Program-made: the position numbers and the translations under genes
The notes under the pieces: generated by a model
The model's input: only the letters and a program-made list of their open reading frames with translations
Databases searched by the model: none
What the model was told of the DNA's origin: nothing
Shown: positions 50,051 to 57,636 of the stretch, in pieces
How positions within the stretch are numbered: the first letter of the stretch is position 1
How the letters are laid out: each line of letters starts with the position of its first letter
DNA from: Desulfoluna spongiiphila
GTDB lineage: Bacteria > Desulfobacterota > Desulfobacteria > Desulfobacterales > Desulfolunaceae
DNA: 64,000 nt
Assembly: GCF_900101345.1 (NCBI RefSeq)
Contig: NZ_FMUX01000020.1
Span: 62,001-126,000, forward strand
Direction: 5' to 3'

Positions 50051-51259
50051 ATGGCAAAAAAGCGAAAAGCCGCAAAGGCGAAATCCACCGCCAAAGAACA
50101 GAAGAAAAAGAGCCCGGAAGTCCCAGCCCCCGAGACGAAAAAAACGTCGGCGTCGGAGCCGGGCCGGGCGTTTATGAATGCGCACTATTTTCTGTTTCTC
50201 CTGATCATCGTCGTGTTGGTGGGGTGCTACAACATCATCAGGCCTTACCTGCACACCATCATCCTGGCCATGATCCTGGCCGTGATCTTTACCCCGGTGA
50301 ACAAAAAACTGGAGCACCTGCTGAAGGGCAGGAAAAACACCGCCGCCGCATTTTCGTGCATCCTGCTGACCCTGGTGGTGGTCCTGCCGGTGCTCTTCAT
50401 GCTCCTGGCCATCATCCAGCAGGGCATCGACTCCTTTGACGCCATCTACACCTGGGTGGAGAGCGGCAAATACCAGGCCCTGTCGAGCCATCCCCTGGTG
50501 ACGCGGCTGGTGTCCTGGGGGCAGGGCGTACTCCCGGACATCGAACGGTTTTTTCCGGATTTTAACGTACAGGCACTTCGCTTTGATGAGGCCATCCTGA
50601 ACGTGACCCGCACCATCGGCAAGGCTTTGTTGAACCAGGGGGGCAACCTGGCCGGGGGCCTGACCTCCTTTGTGGGCAAGTTCTTCCTGATGCTCTTTGC
50701 CTTTTTCTTTTTTGTGCGGGACGAAGAGGTGATCTTCGACAGCCTCCTTCATCTCATCCCCTTGAGCTCCAGCCAGGAGTCCCGCATCATCGACAAGATA
50801 AAGACCGTTTCCAAATCCGCCCTTCTCGGCACCTTTGTCACCGCCCTGGCCCAGGGGCTGGCAGGCGGCATCGCCTTCTGGATCACGGGGCTTCCGGCCT
50901 TGTTCTGGGGTATCGCCATGGCCTTTGCTTCCCTTGTTCCCCTGGTGGGTACGGCCCTGATCTGGATTCCAGCGGCCATCTTCCTGCTGATATCCGGGCA
51001 CTGGGGCTACGCCATCTTCATGACGGTCTGGTCCGTGGTGGTGGTGGGCATGATCGATAACATCGTGCGCCCTTTGTTCATGCAAGGGGCCGCCGACATG
51101 AGTACCCTCCTGATCTTTTTTGCCATTTTAGGGGGCATCAACTACTTCGGCCTCATTGGCCTTTTGTACGGTCCCATTATCTTCGGGCTGGCCATGGTGC
51201 TGCTCTACATCTACAGCATTGAATTCGACGAGTTTTTGAATCAGCAGGACAACAGGTAA
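50051..51259 (+). CDS. AI-2E family transporter (PerM/TqsA-like)
   Basis: 402 residues. A Lys/Ala-rich cytoplasmic N-terminal tail (~38 residues) precedes about eight membrane helices of the AI-2E family, including the conserved PVNKKLEHLLKGR loop and the GxxxGxxLxxP region DNIVRPLFMQG. Family members export autoinducer-2 or act as Na+/H+-type or peptide efflux pumps; the specific role is unknown. The Lys/Ala-rich tail is not part of the family core. Followed by chrA 35 bp later, probably one transcript. Confidence 0.9.
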   Translation: MAKKRKAAKAKSTAKEQKKKSPEVPAPETKKTSASEPGRAFMNAHYFLFLLIIVVLVGCYNIIRPYLHTIILAMILAVIFTPVNKKLEHLLKGRKNTAAAFSCILLTLVVVLPVLFMLLAIIQQGIDSFDAIYTWVESGKYQALSSHPLVTRLVSWGQGVLPDIERFFPDFNVQALRFDEAILNVTRTIGKALLNQGGNLAGGLTSFVGKFFLMLFAFFFFVRDEEVIFDSLLHLIPLSSSQESRIIDKIKTVSKSALLGTFVTALAQGLAGGIAFWITGLPALFWGIAMAFASLVPLVGTALIWIPAAIFLLISGHWGYAIFMTVWSVVVVGMIDNIVRPLFMQGAADMSTLLIFFAILGGINYFGLIGLLYGPIIFGLAMVLLYIYSIEFDEFLNQQDNR

Positions 51260-51294
51260 GCGGACAACGCAGTGATAGAACCGGAGAATCAGAG

Positions 51295-52491
51295 ATGACC
51301 GAGGAGACGACGTACCACACGGCAACAACGCCCCGGGCCTCCTTTCTGAAGGACGTACTGGTTTGCTCCCTGGGGGCTTACGGCGGCCCCGAAGCCCATA
51401 TGGGGGTGTTTATGGATCAGCTGGTGGCCAGGCGCAATCACGTGACGGAAGAGGAGCTTGTGGAACTGCTGGCCTTGTGCAGCATTCTCCCTGGTCCCAC
51501 GAGCACCCAGACCATTGTGGCCGTCGGATACAAGAAAGGCGGCCCCTTGCTTGCCTTTCTGACCATGCTGGTCTGGGCGGCACCCGTTCTTCTCATCATG
51601 ACGGCCCTCTCGTTTTTGTATACGATTCTGTCCAAGGCCCATGTGTCTGCGGATATCCTTCGGTTTATCGGTCCCATGGCCGTGGGATTCATCCTTCTGG
51701 CGGCCTGGCGCATCGGCAGAAAAGTGGTTACCGACAAGATGACATGCCTTTTGATGGTATTCGGCGCGGTGAGCACATACCTTGTTCGGTCTCCCTGGAT
51801 TTTTCCCCTTGTGCTTGTGGCGGGGGGAGCGACCAGTATCCTTGCCTCCCGGGAAAAGGGGATCTGGAACAAAGCCCGCATTGATCCCCCCTGGAGTTAC
51901 CTTGCCTTGTTTGTCCTTTTTACGGCTGGTTCCCTCGTGCTTTCCATGGCAACGGACATACGATTTTTTAAACTGTTCGAGAGTTTTTACCGATACGGGT
52001 ATCTGGTATTCGGAGGGGGGCAGGTCGTTGTGCCTGTCATGCACAGCGAGCTGGTGGAGGTGAACCGGTACATGACCAACGGCGAATTTCTCACAGGCTA
52101 CGGGCTCGTGCAGGGATTGCCCGGCCCCATGTTCAGCTTTGCCGCCTACGCGGGGGGCATGGCCTCACGCCACGGTACCGCTCTCCAGCAAGTCATGGGC
52201 GCCCTTGCCGGTGGGATCGGGATCTTTCTGCCGGGGCTTCTGCTTATCTATTTTATCTGTCCGGTATGGGAGCGCATCAAAGAGGTGAAAGCCATCAAGA
52301 TCTCCCTTAAAGGGGTCAACGCCGTGGCCGGTGGAATGATCACTGCTGCGGCGCTCATCCTGATACAGGCAAACGGCATCGGGGTTTCCAGCCTGTCCAT
52401 GACCGCCGCCACCGTGGCAATGCTTGCCACAAAGAAGGTGCCGGCACCCCTCATGGTGGTGATGGCTCTGGCGGCAGGCGTTGCTTTTTAG
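51295..52491 (+). CDS. chrA: Chromate transporter family protein
   Basis: 398 residues, two homologous halves, each with a CHR motif: GAYGGPEAHMGVF...ILPGPTSTQ in the first and VFGGGQVVVPVM...LPGPMFSF in the second. Ten to twelve helices. Long-chain CHR proteins export chromate by exchange with sulfate. In sulfate reducers the sulfate link is notable, but whether it protects against chromate here is not known. GGAG upstream of ATG. Confidence 0.9.
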   Translation: MTEETTYHTATTPRASFLKDVLVCSLGAYGGPEAHMGVFMDQLVARRNHVTEEELVELLALCSILPGPTSTQTIVAVGYKKGGPLLAFLTMLVWAAPVLLIMTALSFLYTILSKAHVSADILRFIGPMAVGFILLAAWRIGRKVVTDKMTCLLMVFGAVSTYLVRSPWIFPLVLVAGGATSILASREKGIWNKARIDPPWSYLALFVLFTAGSLVLSMATDIRFFKLFESFYRYGYLVFGGGQVVVPVMHSELVEVNRYMTNGEFLTGYGLVQGLPGPMFSFAAYAGGMASRHGTALQQVMGALAGGIGIFLPGLLLIYFICPVWERIKEVKAIKISLKGVNAVAGGMITAAALILIQANGIGVSSLSMTAATVAMLATKKVPAPLMVVMALAAGVAF

Positions 52492-52730
52492 AGTGGCATA
52501 ACCGGCTAAACTTTTATCCTGAAAACGATTCGATACAGCGCATGTCTACTTGATGGCAACAGGCCAAGTGCAAAACGAGTATTGTGGATATCCCGTTAGC
52601 GACATGCGATGTAGATAATGCGTTTTTATACCGTGTTGTTTAATTCTTATCCCCGTTGGATTTTTTTTATTTTCTGATTTCGATATACTGAGGATATGAA
52701 TAGCTTTTCCTACCCCGCCTTGGGTTATGG

Positions 52731-53399
52731 CTACTCGGCTCCCGCGTTATCTGAAAATGAAATCGAGAAAGTTGATTCAGCTCTTCTCTTAAAGGCCTCC
52801 ACCCAGTCATTATCGCTTTTATGCCATGATGGGGCCGGGCCCTTTCCGGGGCTCATGAGGGAGAATGGCTCCATATACAGGAGAATCCACGAGTGGCCAT
52901 AAGGCGGCCCATCACTCCTGCTGATCCCGTAAACCATGAAGGTTTGTCTGCCGAGACTTTTTTCTTCATGCCTGTAAAAAGCAAGGTCTTCCGGGGTCAG
53001 GAAAAAGACAGCATTCGCACATTTTTTTCCGGCTATATCCAAAATTTCGTAGTCAAGTTTGTCCTTCACTGTCGAAAATGCATTGTTAATGAACAACAGC
53101 TCTCTTGACTGGGGAAAGCATAGGAGAAGAATGCGCTTTATTTGATCATTCTCTTCTTCTGCAAAGATGGTGAATTCAACCTTTCCCGGTACAGGTTGTT
53201 CACCGTTTAGGTCATGGAACGGGTATACTTGTGTGTCATGGTAAATGAATTTGAGGTCAGGTGCATTGTTGGACAAGGTAATCTGCGGATTTTTTGTAGA
53301 GATGACGCCCGTGTCTCCATACTCCACATGGCGCATGGCACACCCCCAGAGCCCTGAAAATATAAGGGCAAACAATGCCAGTCGGACGATTTGTTTCAT
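52731..53399 (-). CDS. Hypothetical lipoprotein A
   Basis: 222 residues with lipobox GLWGC after a signal peptide. Its beta-rich body has ITLSNNAPDLKFIYHDTQ near the start and a C-terminal WVEAFKRRAESTF helix. No recognised domain. It overlaps the upstream gene by four bases and shares its layout: lipobox, then a conserved first strand (ITLSNNAPDLKFI versus FSLEAQDPGLVFI). Codons are more A+T-rich than those of neighbours outside 52.5-54.9 kb, which suggests later acquisition. Confidence 0.8.
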   Translation of the reverse strand: MKQIVRLALFALIFSGLWGCAMRHVEYGDTGVISTKNPQITLSNNAPDLKFIYHDTQVYPFHDLNGEQPVPGKVEFTIFAEEENDQIKRILLLCFPQSRELLFINNAFSTVKDKLDYEILDIAGKKCANAVFFLTPEDLAFYRHEEKSLGRQTFMVYGISRSDGPPYGHSWILLYMEPFSLMSPGKGPAPSWHKSDNDWVEAFKRRAESTFSISFSDNAGAE

Positions 53400-54037
53400 A
53401 TGCCTTTATCCATTATGGGGGCTGTCTTGAATTTCAGGGTAAAGGCATTGTTTCGATGGTCAATCAGGGTCTCCTTGGGAAGCGTCTCGCCTTCGGGCAG
53501 TGCTTCCATGTACAGGATGGTCATCATGCCGTTACTGGATCCCCCCAACAAACTACCCAAAATATTGACGGCATACAGCGGCTTGAGAAGCATTCCTTTT
53601 TCCATAAGGATGGTCTCCTCGGAGGGGCTTGGACTGCTCGCCACGCAAAAACAGCTTTGCATGGACTTGCCGTCAATGGTTTCCCGTATGAGCTCGTGTG
53701 GTATGGTTAGGTGACTAAACATATTGGGCAGGAACAGCACCCGATTGGAATCCATGGTGGTCACGGTCACAACCACGATTTTTTTTGCGGTATTGCCATC
53801 TTTTTTGGCATACACGTAGGTCTCTTCCGTGGCATAACACGGCGTTCCTCGATCGGTTTTCCCTGATTGGTTTTGAATCGTCTTTCCGATAAACACGAGG
53901 CCCGGGTCCTGCGCTTCGAGGCTGAATCTGGGCATGGTGCTGAAATACAGTCCGTGCTTGGCGGTCGTGACCTGGCGGGTGGCACAACCGGTTATAGTAA
54001 GACATCCCAATACAACAGCTACAATCATACGTTTCAT
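53396..54037 (-). CDS. Hypothetical lipoprotein B
   Basis: 213 residues from ATG 54037 (GAGG eight bases before). Two further Met codons and a TTG extend it by up to six residues. Signal with lipobox TITGC. Beta-rich, with paired Cys in MQSCFCVASS that could bridge, and a Gly-rich hydrophobic segment (ILGSLLGGSSNG) late in the protein. Not recognised. Paralogue-like partner of lipoprotein A, coupled by an ATGA overlap. Likely acts with it in the outer envelope. Confidence 0.8.
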   Translation of the reverse strand: MKRMIVAVVLGCLTITGCATRQVTTAKHGLYFSTMPRFSLEAQDPGLVFIGKTIQNQSGKTDRGTPCYATEETYVYAKKDGNTAKKIVVVTVTTMDSNRVLFLPNMFSHLTIPHELIRETIDGKSMQSCFCVASSPSPSEETILMEKGMLLKPLYAVNILGSLLGGSSNGMMTILYMEALPEGETLPKETLIDHRNNAFTLKFKTAPIMDKGI

Positions 54038-54293
54038 CATCATATCCTCAGCCAACGAATAAACCGTGTTCCAATTTCATATCAGCATCGTATCATCTGC
54101 CTAAAAAGCTCGTTGGCTTATGATACGCAGCTATACTACGTCCAGATAATTTGAGAATAGAGATACTCTTTCGGGGCCTCGTATTCAATGGAAAAGAGAC
54201 TTGTTCATAAGTAAGTAACAATGAGTGGTGGCAGGCTTGGCAAGGGTCCCACCACTGGGGATAAAGGCCATTGTTTTTTTGCCTGTTGGCTCG

Positions 54294-54857
54294 TCAGGGT
54301 TTGTTTAACCGCCCGTGGCTTTTCTGGTACCTTGCAACCAGCTTGTCCCTGCTGGACGATGTGTTGAATGGTTGAGCGGGTTTGCCGGTGTACCTGGAAG
54401 GCGCCTTTCGCGGGGTGCGTGCGGCTCTTATGAGGGCGGCCATGGCGTAGATGAAGACCATGCCGACAAAGCCGACGCCGACGGCTCCTGGAACCAGGGT
54501 TTTTTTAAAGGGGATGCCGACGGGTGCGAGGCGTGGTTCGTCGGGGTGTTGGGGGTCATAGAGGATCTCGGTGAGGTCTCCGGTTTCTCCCTGGGGCTCG
54601 GTGGGTTGTCGTAGGGTTTTTGCGTAGATGAGCTCACCGTCAGGTGTCGTGAACTCGACGCTGAATCCGTAGGATGCTCCCTGTCTGGAATAGCAGGAGA
54701 TATGGGACATGATCTCGGCCCTTGTGGAGATCGCCCTGGCTTTGAACGCTTCCACGGCCTGGTAGTCCTGATAGTTTTGGTATGACTCCCGGAGACCCAG
54801 GCACCCGATGACTAAAAAGATACCCATGATGATGGGGATGATGCTGAATGTTTTCAT
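54294..54857 (-). CDS. DUF3592 membrane protein
   Basis: 187 residues. Two membrane helices (~5-24 and ~117-142) flank a domain of DUF3592 type (RAEIMSHISCYSRQGASYGF and ILYDPQHPDEPRL are typical, the latter a DUF3592 hallmark). Cytoplasmic basic tail. Function unknown. Good ribosome site GGAG. Stands apart from both neighbours. Confidence 0.8.
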   Translation of the reverse strand: MKTFSIIPIIMGIFLVIGCLGLRESYQNYQDYQAVEAFKARAISTRAEIMSHISCYSRQGASYGFSVEFTTPDGELIYAKTLRQPTEPQGETGDLTEILYDPQHPDEPRLAPVGIPFKKTLVPGAVGVGFVGMVFIYAMAALIRAARTPRKAPSRYTGKPAQPFNTSSSRDKLVARYQKSHGRLNKP

Positions 54858-55034
54858 TGCTGCTCCATGCCTGCCCAGACGGTTCCTCTGGTGAAATTCC
54901 TGAAATAAGGCATTGAATACCCATATGAGAATGCCTGAATTGCCTTATATCAGATTGCTCTTTCGGTGCAATGGAAAGATGGAGAAAATGCCTTTCAGTG
55001 GTCATGGGCAGGGGTGAGCGGGCTGAACAGTAAC

Positions 55035-55826
55035 TTAGGTTACCGCATTCTTTTTTAAAAATAACTTTATCGTATTGATGACCTCTTCCGGCTTTTCCTT
55101 GTGTGGGATGTGGCCGCAGTTGCTCAGGATGGTCATTTCAGAAATGCCTCCTGCCTTGTGTGCGATATATTCAGGAAACGCGGTGGAGCCGTATTCGTCG
55201 TTGTCGCCGTGGATCGCAAGGACAGGACATGTCACCTCGCCCATGCAGTTGTCCAGGCTCCAGTCGGAAAATTCGCTGGAGAGCCAGGTGTCGGTCCAGG
55301 CCCTGAACACCCACTCCCCTTTGTCTCCGTGCCATTTTTTCAGTCGGTCCATCTGGCCCGGGTCATCGAAAGCCTTTTTTGCCGCGTTGATGCCTGCCAC
55401 GGTGCGATCCTCCACGAAGGCTTGTGACGCCTCGGTGATCACCGCCACACACCCCTCATCCCGCGCCGCGATGTTGACGGCCATGGCAGCCCCGACGCTG
55501 TGGCCGAAAAGGATATAGGACCCTAAATTGAGGTGCATTTTAACCGACGGAAAGTAATCGGTGGCCTCTTCCTCGATGAAATGGATGGACGGAAGCTCAT
55601 TTCGAGGGGTGGAACGGCCGAATCCCAATCGGTCATAGGTGATGACACACAGGGATAAACTCTCGGCAAGCGTACCGGGGAAGTGGCGCCACAGATCCAC
55701 GCAGCCCAAAGAGTCATGGAGCAGCACCATGGGGACGGATGACGATGGGTTTTGTGGTGTCCATTTTTTTGCATGAAACGACCCTGCATCCGTGACGATG
55801 AAGCGATGCTCAACGGTGCATGCCAT
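55035..55826 (-). CDS. Alpha/beta hydrolase
   Basis: 263 residues from ATG 55826, with AAGGA nine bases before it. Longer frames start inside the neighbouring cyclase gene. Nucleophile elbow GHSVG, oxyanion region VLLHDSLG, acid in AIHGDND, and catalytic His in NCGHIPH, so the triad is complete. No signal peptide. It overlaps the cyclase gene end by 17 bases, so the two are made together. Substrate unknown; an ester or amide related to the cyclase product is a reasonable guess. Confidence 0.9.
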   Translation of the reverse strand: MACTVEHRFIVTDAGSFHAKKWTPQNPSSSVPMVLLHDSLGCVDLWRHFPGTLAESLSLCVITYDRLGFGRSTPRNELPSIHFIEEEATDYFPSVKMHLNLGSYILFGHSVGAAMAVNIAARDEGCVAVITEASQAFVEDRTVAGINAAKKAFDDPGQMDRLKKWHGDKGEWVFRAWTDTWLSSEFSDWSLDNCMGEVTCPVLAIHGDNDEYGSTAFPEYIAHKAGGISEMTILSNCGHIPHKEKPEEVINTIKLFLKKNAVT

Positions 55827-56658
55827 GCTGATCCTTAGAGGCCATGAAATCGTTGGCAGAGGGGACAAACGCCAGGACCCTTGCAGGGCTTCCTGAGCCG
55901 CCCTTGACGGGCCAACCCCCGATAACCAGCACGGAGCCAAAGGGCGGCAGGCGGTGCAGGCCGGTGAGGCATTCCAGGATCATGCCGTCGGCGTCGTACA
56001 TGGCAAAGCTGGCGCCGAATTCCGTATCGTTGCCGGGGTCTGCGCCGTGGGTGTCCGTTCCCAGCCCCACCACCCCGCGTTTGGTGACGAGGAATTGGGC
56101 GGTGTCGGCGCCGAAGCCGGGCCAGTGCAGGGTCTTTTCCTTGTCTGTTCCGAGGAAGGCTTCAGGATCGTGCCACTTGTCCTGCCATCCGGTGAAAAGG
56201 ATCACCAGGCTCCCGGGCAGGATGTTTTTGCCTTGCGCTTTCTCCCAGGCCTTCAACTCATCGATGGAAAAGCGATGGTCCGTATCTTTTTCGGCATGCT
56301 GTCTGATGTCGATGACAACGGCGGGCACCACCAGCTCCCGGGCGTCAAACATCTCCGCGCTGCGTGCACCCTTGATGAAGGTGTTCGGAGTGCCCCAGTG
56401 CGTGCCGCTGTGCTCTCCCATGGCAATGCGATTGATAAAGTACTGGTCTTTTTCATAGGTGGCCCATGGCGCAACCTCAAAGGCAGGGTCACCCGGCCAG
56501 ATGGGGATGTGGGGCGTCAGGGGCTGAGTCAGGTCCACGATGTCGCCGTTGAAGGGAGAGGCGGGCTGCAATGCTGCGGGTTGGTGTGAGGCGCATGCCG
56601 TGAAAAAAAGAAGCATGGCTGCGGTAAGAACAGGGGGGATGACGGAGCGTTTTTTCAT
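55810..56658 (-). CDS. Cyclase/kynurenine formamidase family lipoprotein with altered metal motif
   Basis: 282 residues, lipobox FFTAC, so lipid-anchored outside the cytoplasm. The fold is the cyclase (KynB, isatin hydrolase) family: DLTQPLTPHIPIWPGD start and GVGTDT-like GLGTDTHGADPG. The usual metal motif HxGTHxDxPxH reads EHSGTHWGTPNTF, so the Asp and third His are replaced by Gly and Thr, while two His remain. Activity may therefore be altered, or ligands supplied elsewhere. GAGG before ATG. First of a two-gene unit with the hydrolase. Confidence 0.85.
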   Translation of the reverse strand: MKKRSVIPPVLTAAMLLFFTACASHQPAALQPASPFNGDIVDLTQPLTPHIPIWPGDPAFEVAPWATYEKDQYFINRIAMGEHSGTHWGTPNTFIKGARSAEMFDARELVVPAVVIDIRQHAEKDTDHRFSIDELKAWEKAQGKNILPGSLVILFTGWQDKWHDPEAFLGTDKEKTLHWPGFGADTAQFLVTKRGVVGLGTDTHGADPGNDTEFGASFAMYDADGMILECLTGLHRLPPFGSVLVIGGWPVKGGSGSPARVLAFVPSANDFMASKDQHGMHR

Positions 56659-56917
56659 TCAGGTTCCTCACATATCGTAAGCTGGGTTAACCCGGATATT
56701 TCATGAGAAAACGATGGGGCCGGGATAATAAGTCATGATGCCGGTTGGTTATTATGAGCGGTATAGCTATTCCAGGAATACAACCTGTAACTCAACGTTT
56801 TACGTTTGATTTTTTCATCCTTCAGGCTATTCGAGTGAAGGGGACGAGGGTTTTTTTCGGATTCTATCTATGGACATTATCTTTTTGTGATGGTTTGGGA
56901 CATCTCGTTGTAATTTC
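56659..56917. other. A+T-rich divergent gap
   Basis: No gene or repeat element recognised between the cyclase start and the toxin-antitoxin promoter. Base composition is clearly lower in GC than the flanks. Confidence 0.4.
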
Positions 56918-56955
56918 TTGACATTTTTGTGTGGAGTTGTGCAATAAGTTGTACA
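56918..56955 (+). promoter_or_regulatory. Probable yefM promoter and operator
   Basis: TTGACA at 56918-56923 and CAATAA at 56942-56947 (spacer 18) are a possible promoter. TGTACA at 56950-56955 is the core sequence known to be bound by YefM-YoeB; a related TTGTGCA lies 13 bases before. Autorepression by the antitoxin is inferred. Confidence 0.6.
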
Positions 56956-56971
56956 TATCAGGAGGTGCCAC

Positions 56972-57205
56972 ATGGACGCAATTACATATACCGCTGCAAG
57001 GCAAAATCTTGCAAAGACCATTGATAAGGTGTGCGAGGATCATTCGCCCGTCATCATTACTCGAAAATCATCAAAGTCCGTTGTTCTCATGTCTTTGGAA
57101 GACTATGAAGCCCTTGAGGAGACGGCGTATCTATTGAGGTCTCCGCAGAATATGAAACGCTTGATCGAATCCATGGCCCAATTGGAAAGCGGCGGAGGGG
57201 CCTAA
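56972..57205 (+). CDS. yefM: YefM antitoxin, Phd/YefM family
   Basis: 77 residues with AGGAGG six bases before ATG. The N-terminal DNA-binding dimer domain is complete (ITYTAARQNLAKTIDKVCED, PVIITRKSSKSVVLMSLEDY), followed by the toxin-binding helix (ETAYLLRSPQNMKRLIESM). This is the usual YefM order. The toxin gene begins 14 bp later. Length is close to the 83-92 residues of common YefM. Confidence 0.93.
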   Translation: MDAITYTAARQNLAKTIDKVCEDHSPVIITRKSSKSVVLMSLEDYEALEETAYLLRSPQNMKRLIESMAQLESGGGA

Positions 57206-57219
57206 AGGGACCTCATCGA

Positions 57220-57473
57220 ATGAATCTTATCTTTTCAGATCATGCATGGGCGGACTACCTTACTGGCAAAAAGCAGATAAACGGATTCTTCGTCGAATCA
57301 ACGATCTGATAAGAGATATCAAGCGAACGCCGTACGACGGCATCGGAAAGCCGGAGCCTTTGAAGCACGCTTTGTCAGGCTATTGGTCCCGCCGAATCAA
57401 CGATGAACACAGAGTGGGGTATAAAATCAAAAACGAATCGGTTTTGATCGCACAGCTTCGGTATAACTATTAG
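57220..57473 (+). pseudogene. yoeB: YoeB toxin with one-base deletion and changed active-site His
   Basis: The first codons read MNLIFSDHAWADYL as in YoeB, then the frame slips: one base (T) is missing near 57259-57262 (CCTTAC for CCTTTAC). The remaining WQKADKRILRRINDLIRDIK...GKPEPLKHALSGYWSRRINDEH continues in the next frame and ends RYNY. Without the deletion it would be 84 residues, exactly YoeB size. Of the E. coli catalytic residues Glu46 and Arg65 are conserved (KPEPLKH, EHR) but His83 is Asn (RYNY in place of RYHY). ATG 57246 gives a truncated frame lacking the first nine residues. Sequencing error is possible, but the Asn change suggests relaxed selection. Confidence 0.85.
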
Positions 57474-57567
57474 AGACGCTCTTGCGCAAAGAGCAGGTTC
57501 ACCCTTCCGAACATTCCCGCCTCTTTCAGCCCTGTCAAGGGCCACATTCCGTATGCTCACATGTGCT

Positions 57568-57593
57568 GGCCCCCGGCAGGTCTGCCGGGGGCC
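57568..57593. repeat. Isolated GGCCCCCGGCA hairpin of the element family
   Basis: 11-bp perfect stem (57568-57578 with 57583-57593) around GGTC, matching the GC-rich core of module A. Between the toxin remnant and the protease gene, both ending here. It may act as a terminator hairpin for either gene. Confidence 0.65.
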
Positions 57594-57636
57594 ATGTCGA
57601 CTCTTTGTTTAAGAAAATATGAACAAAACGTAAAGG

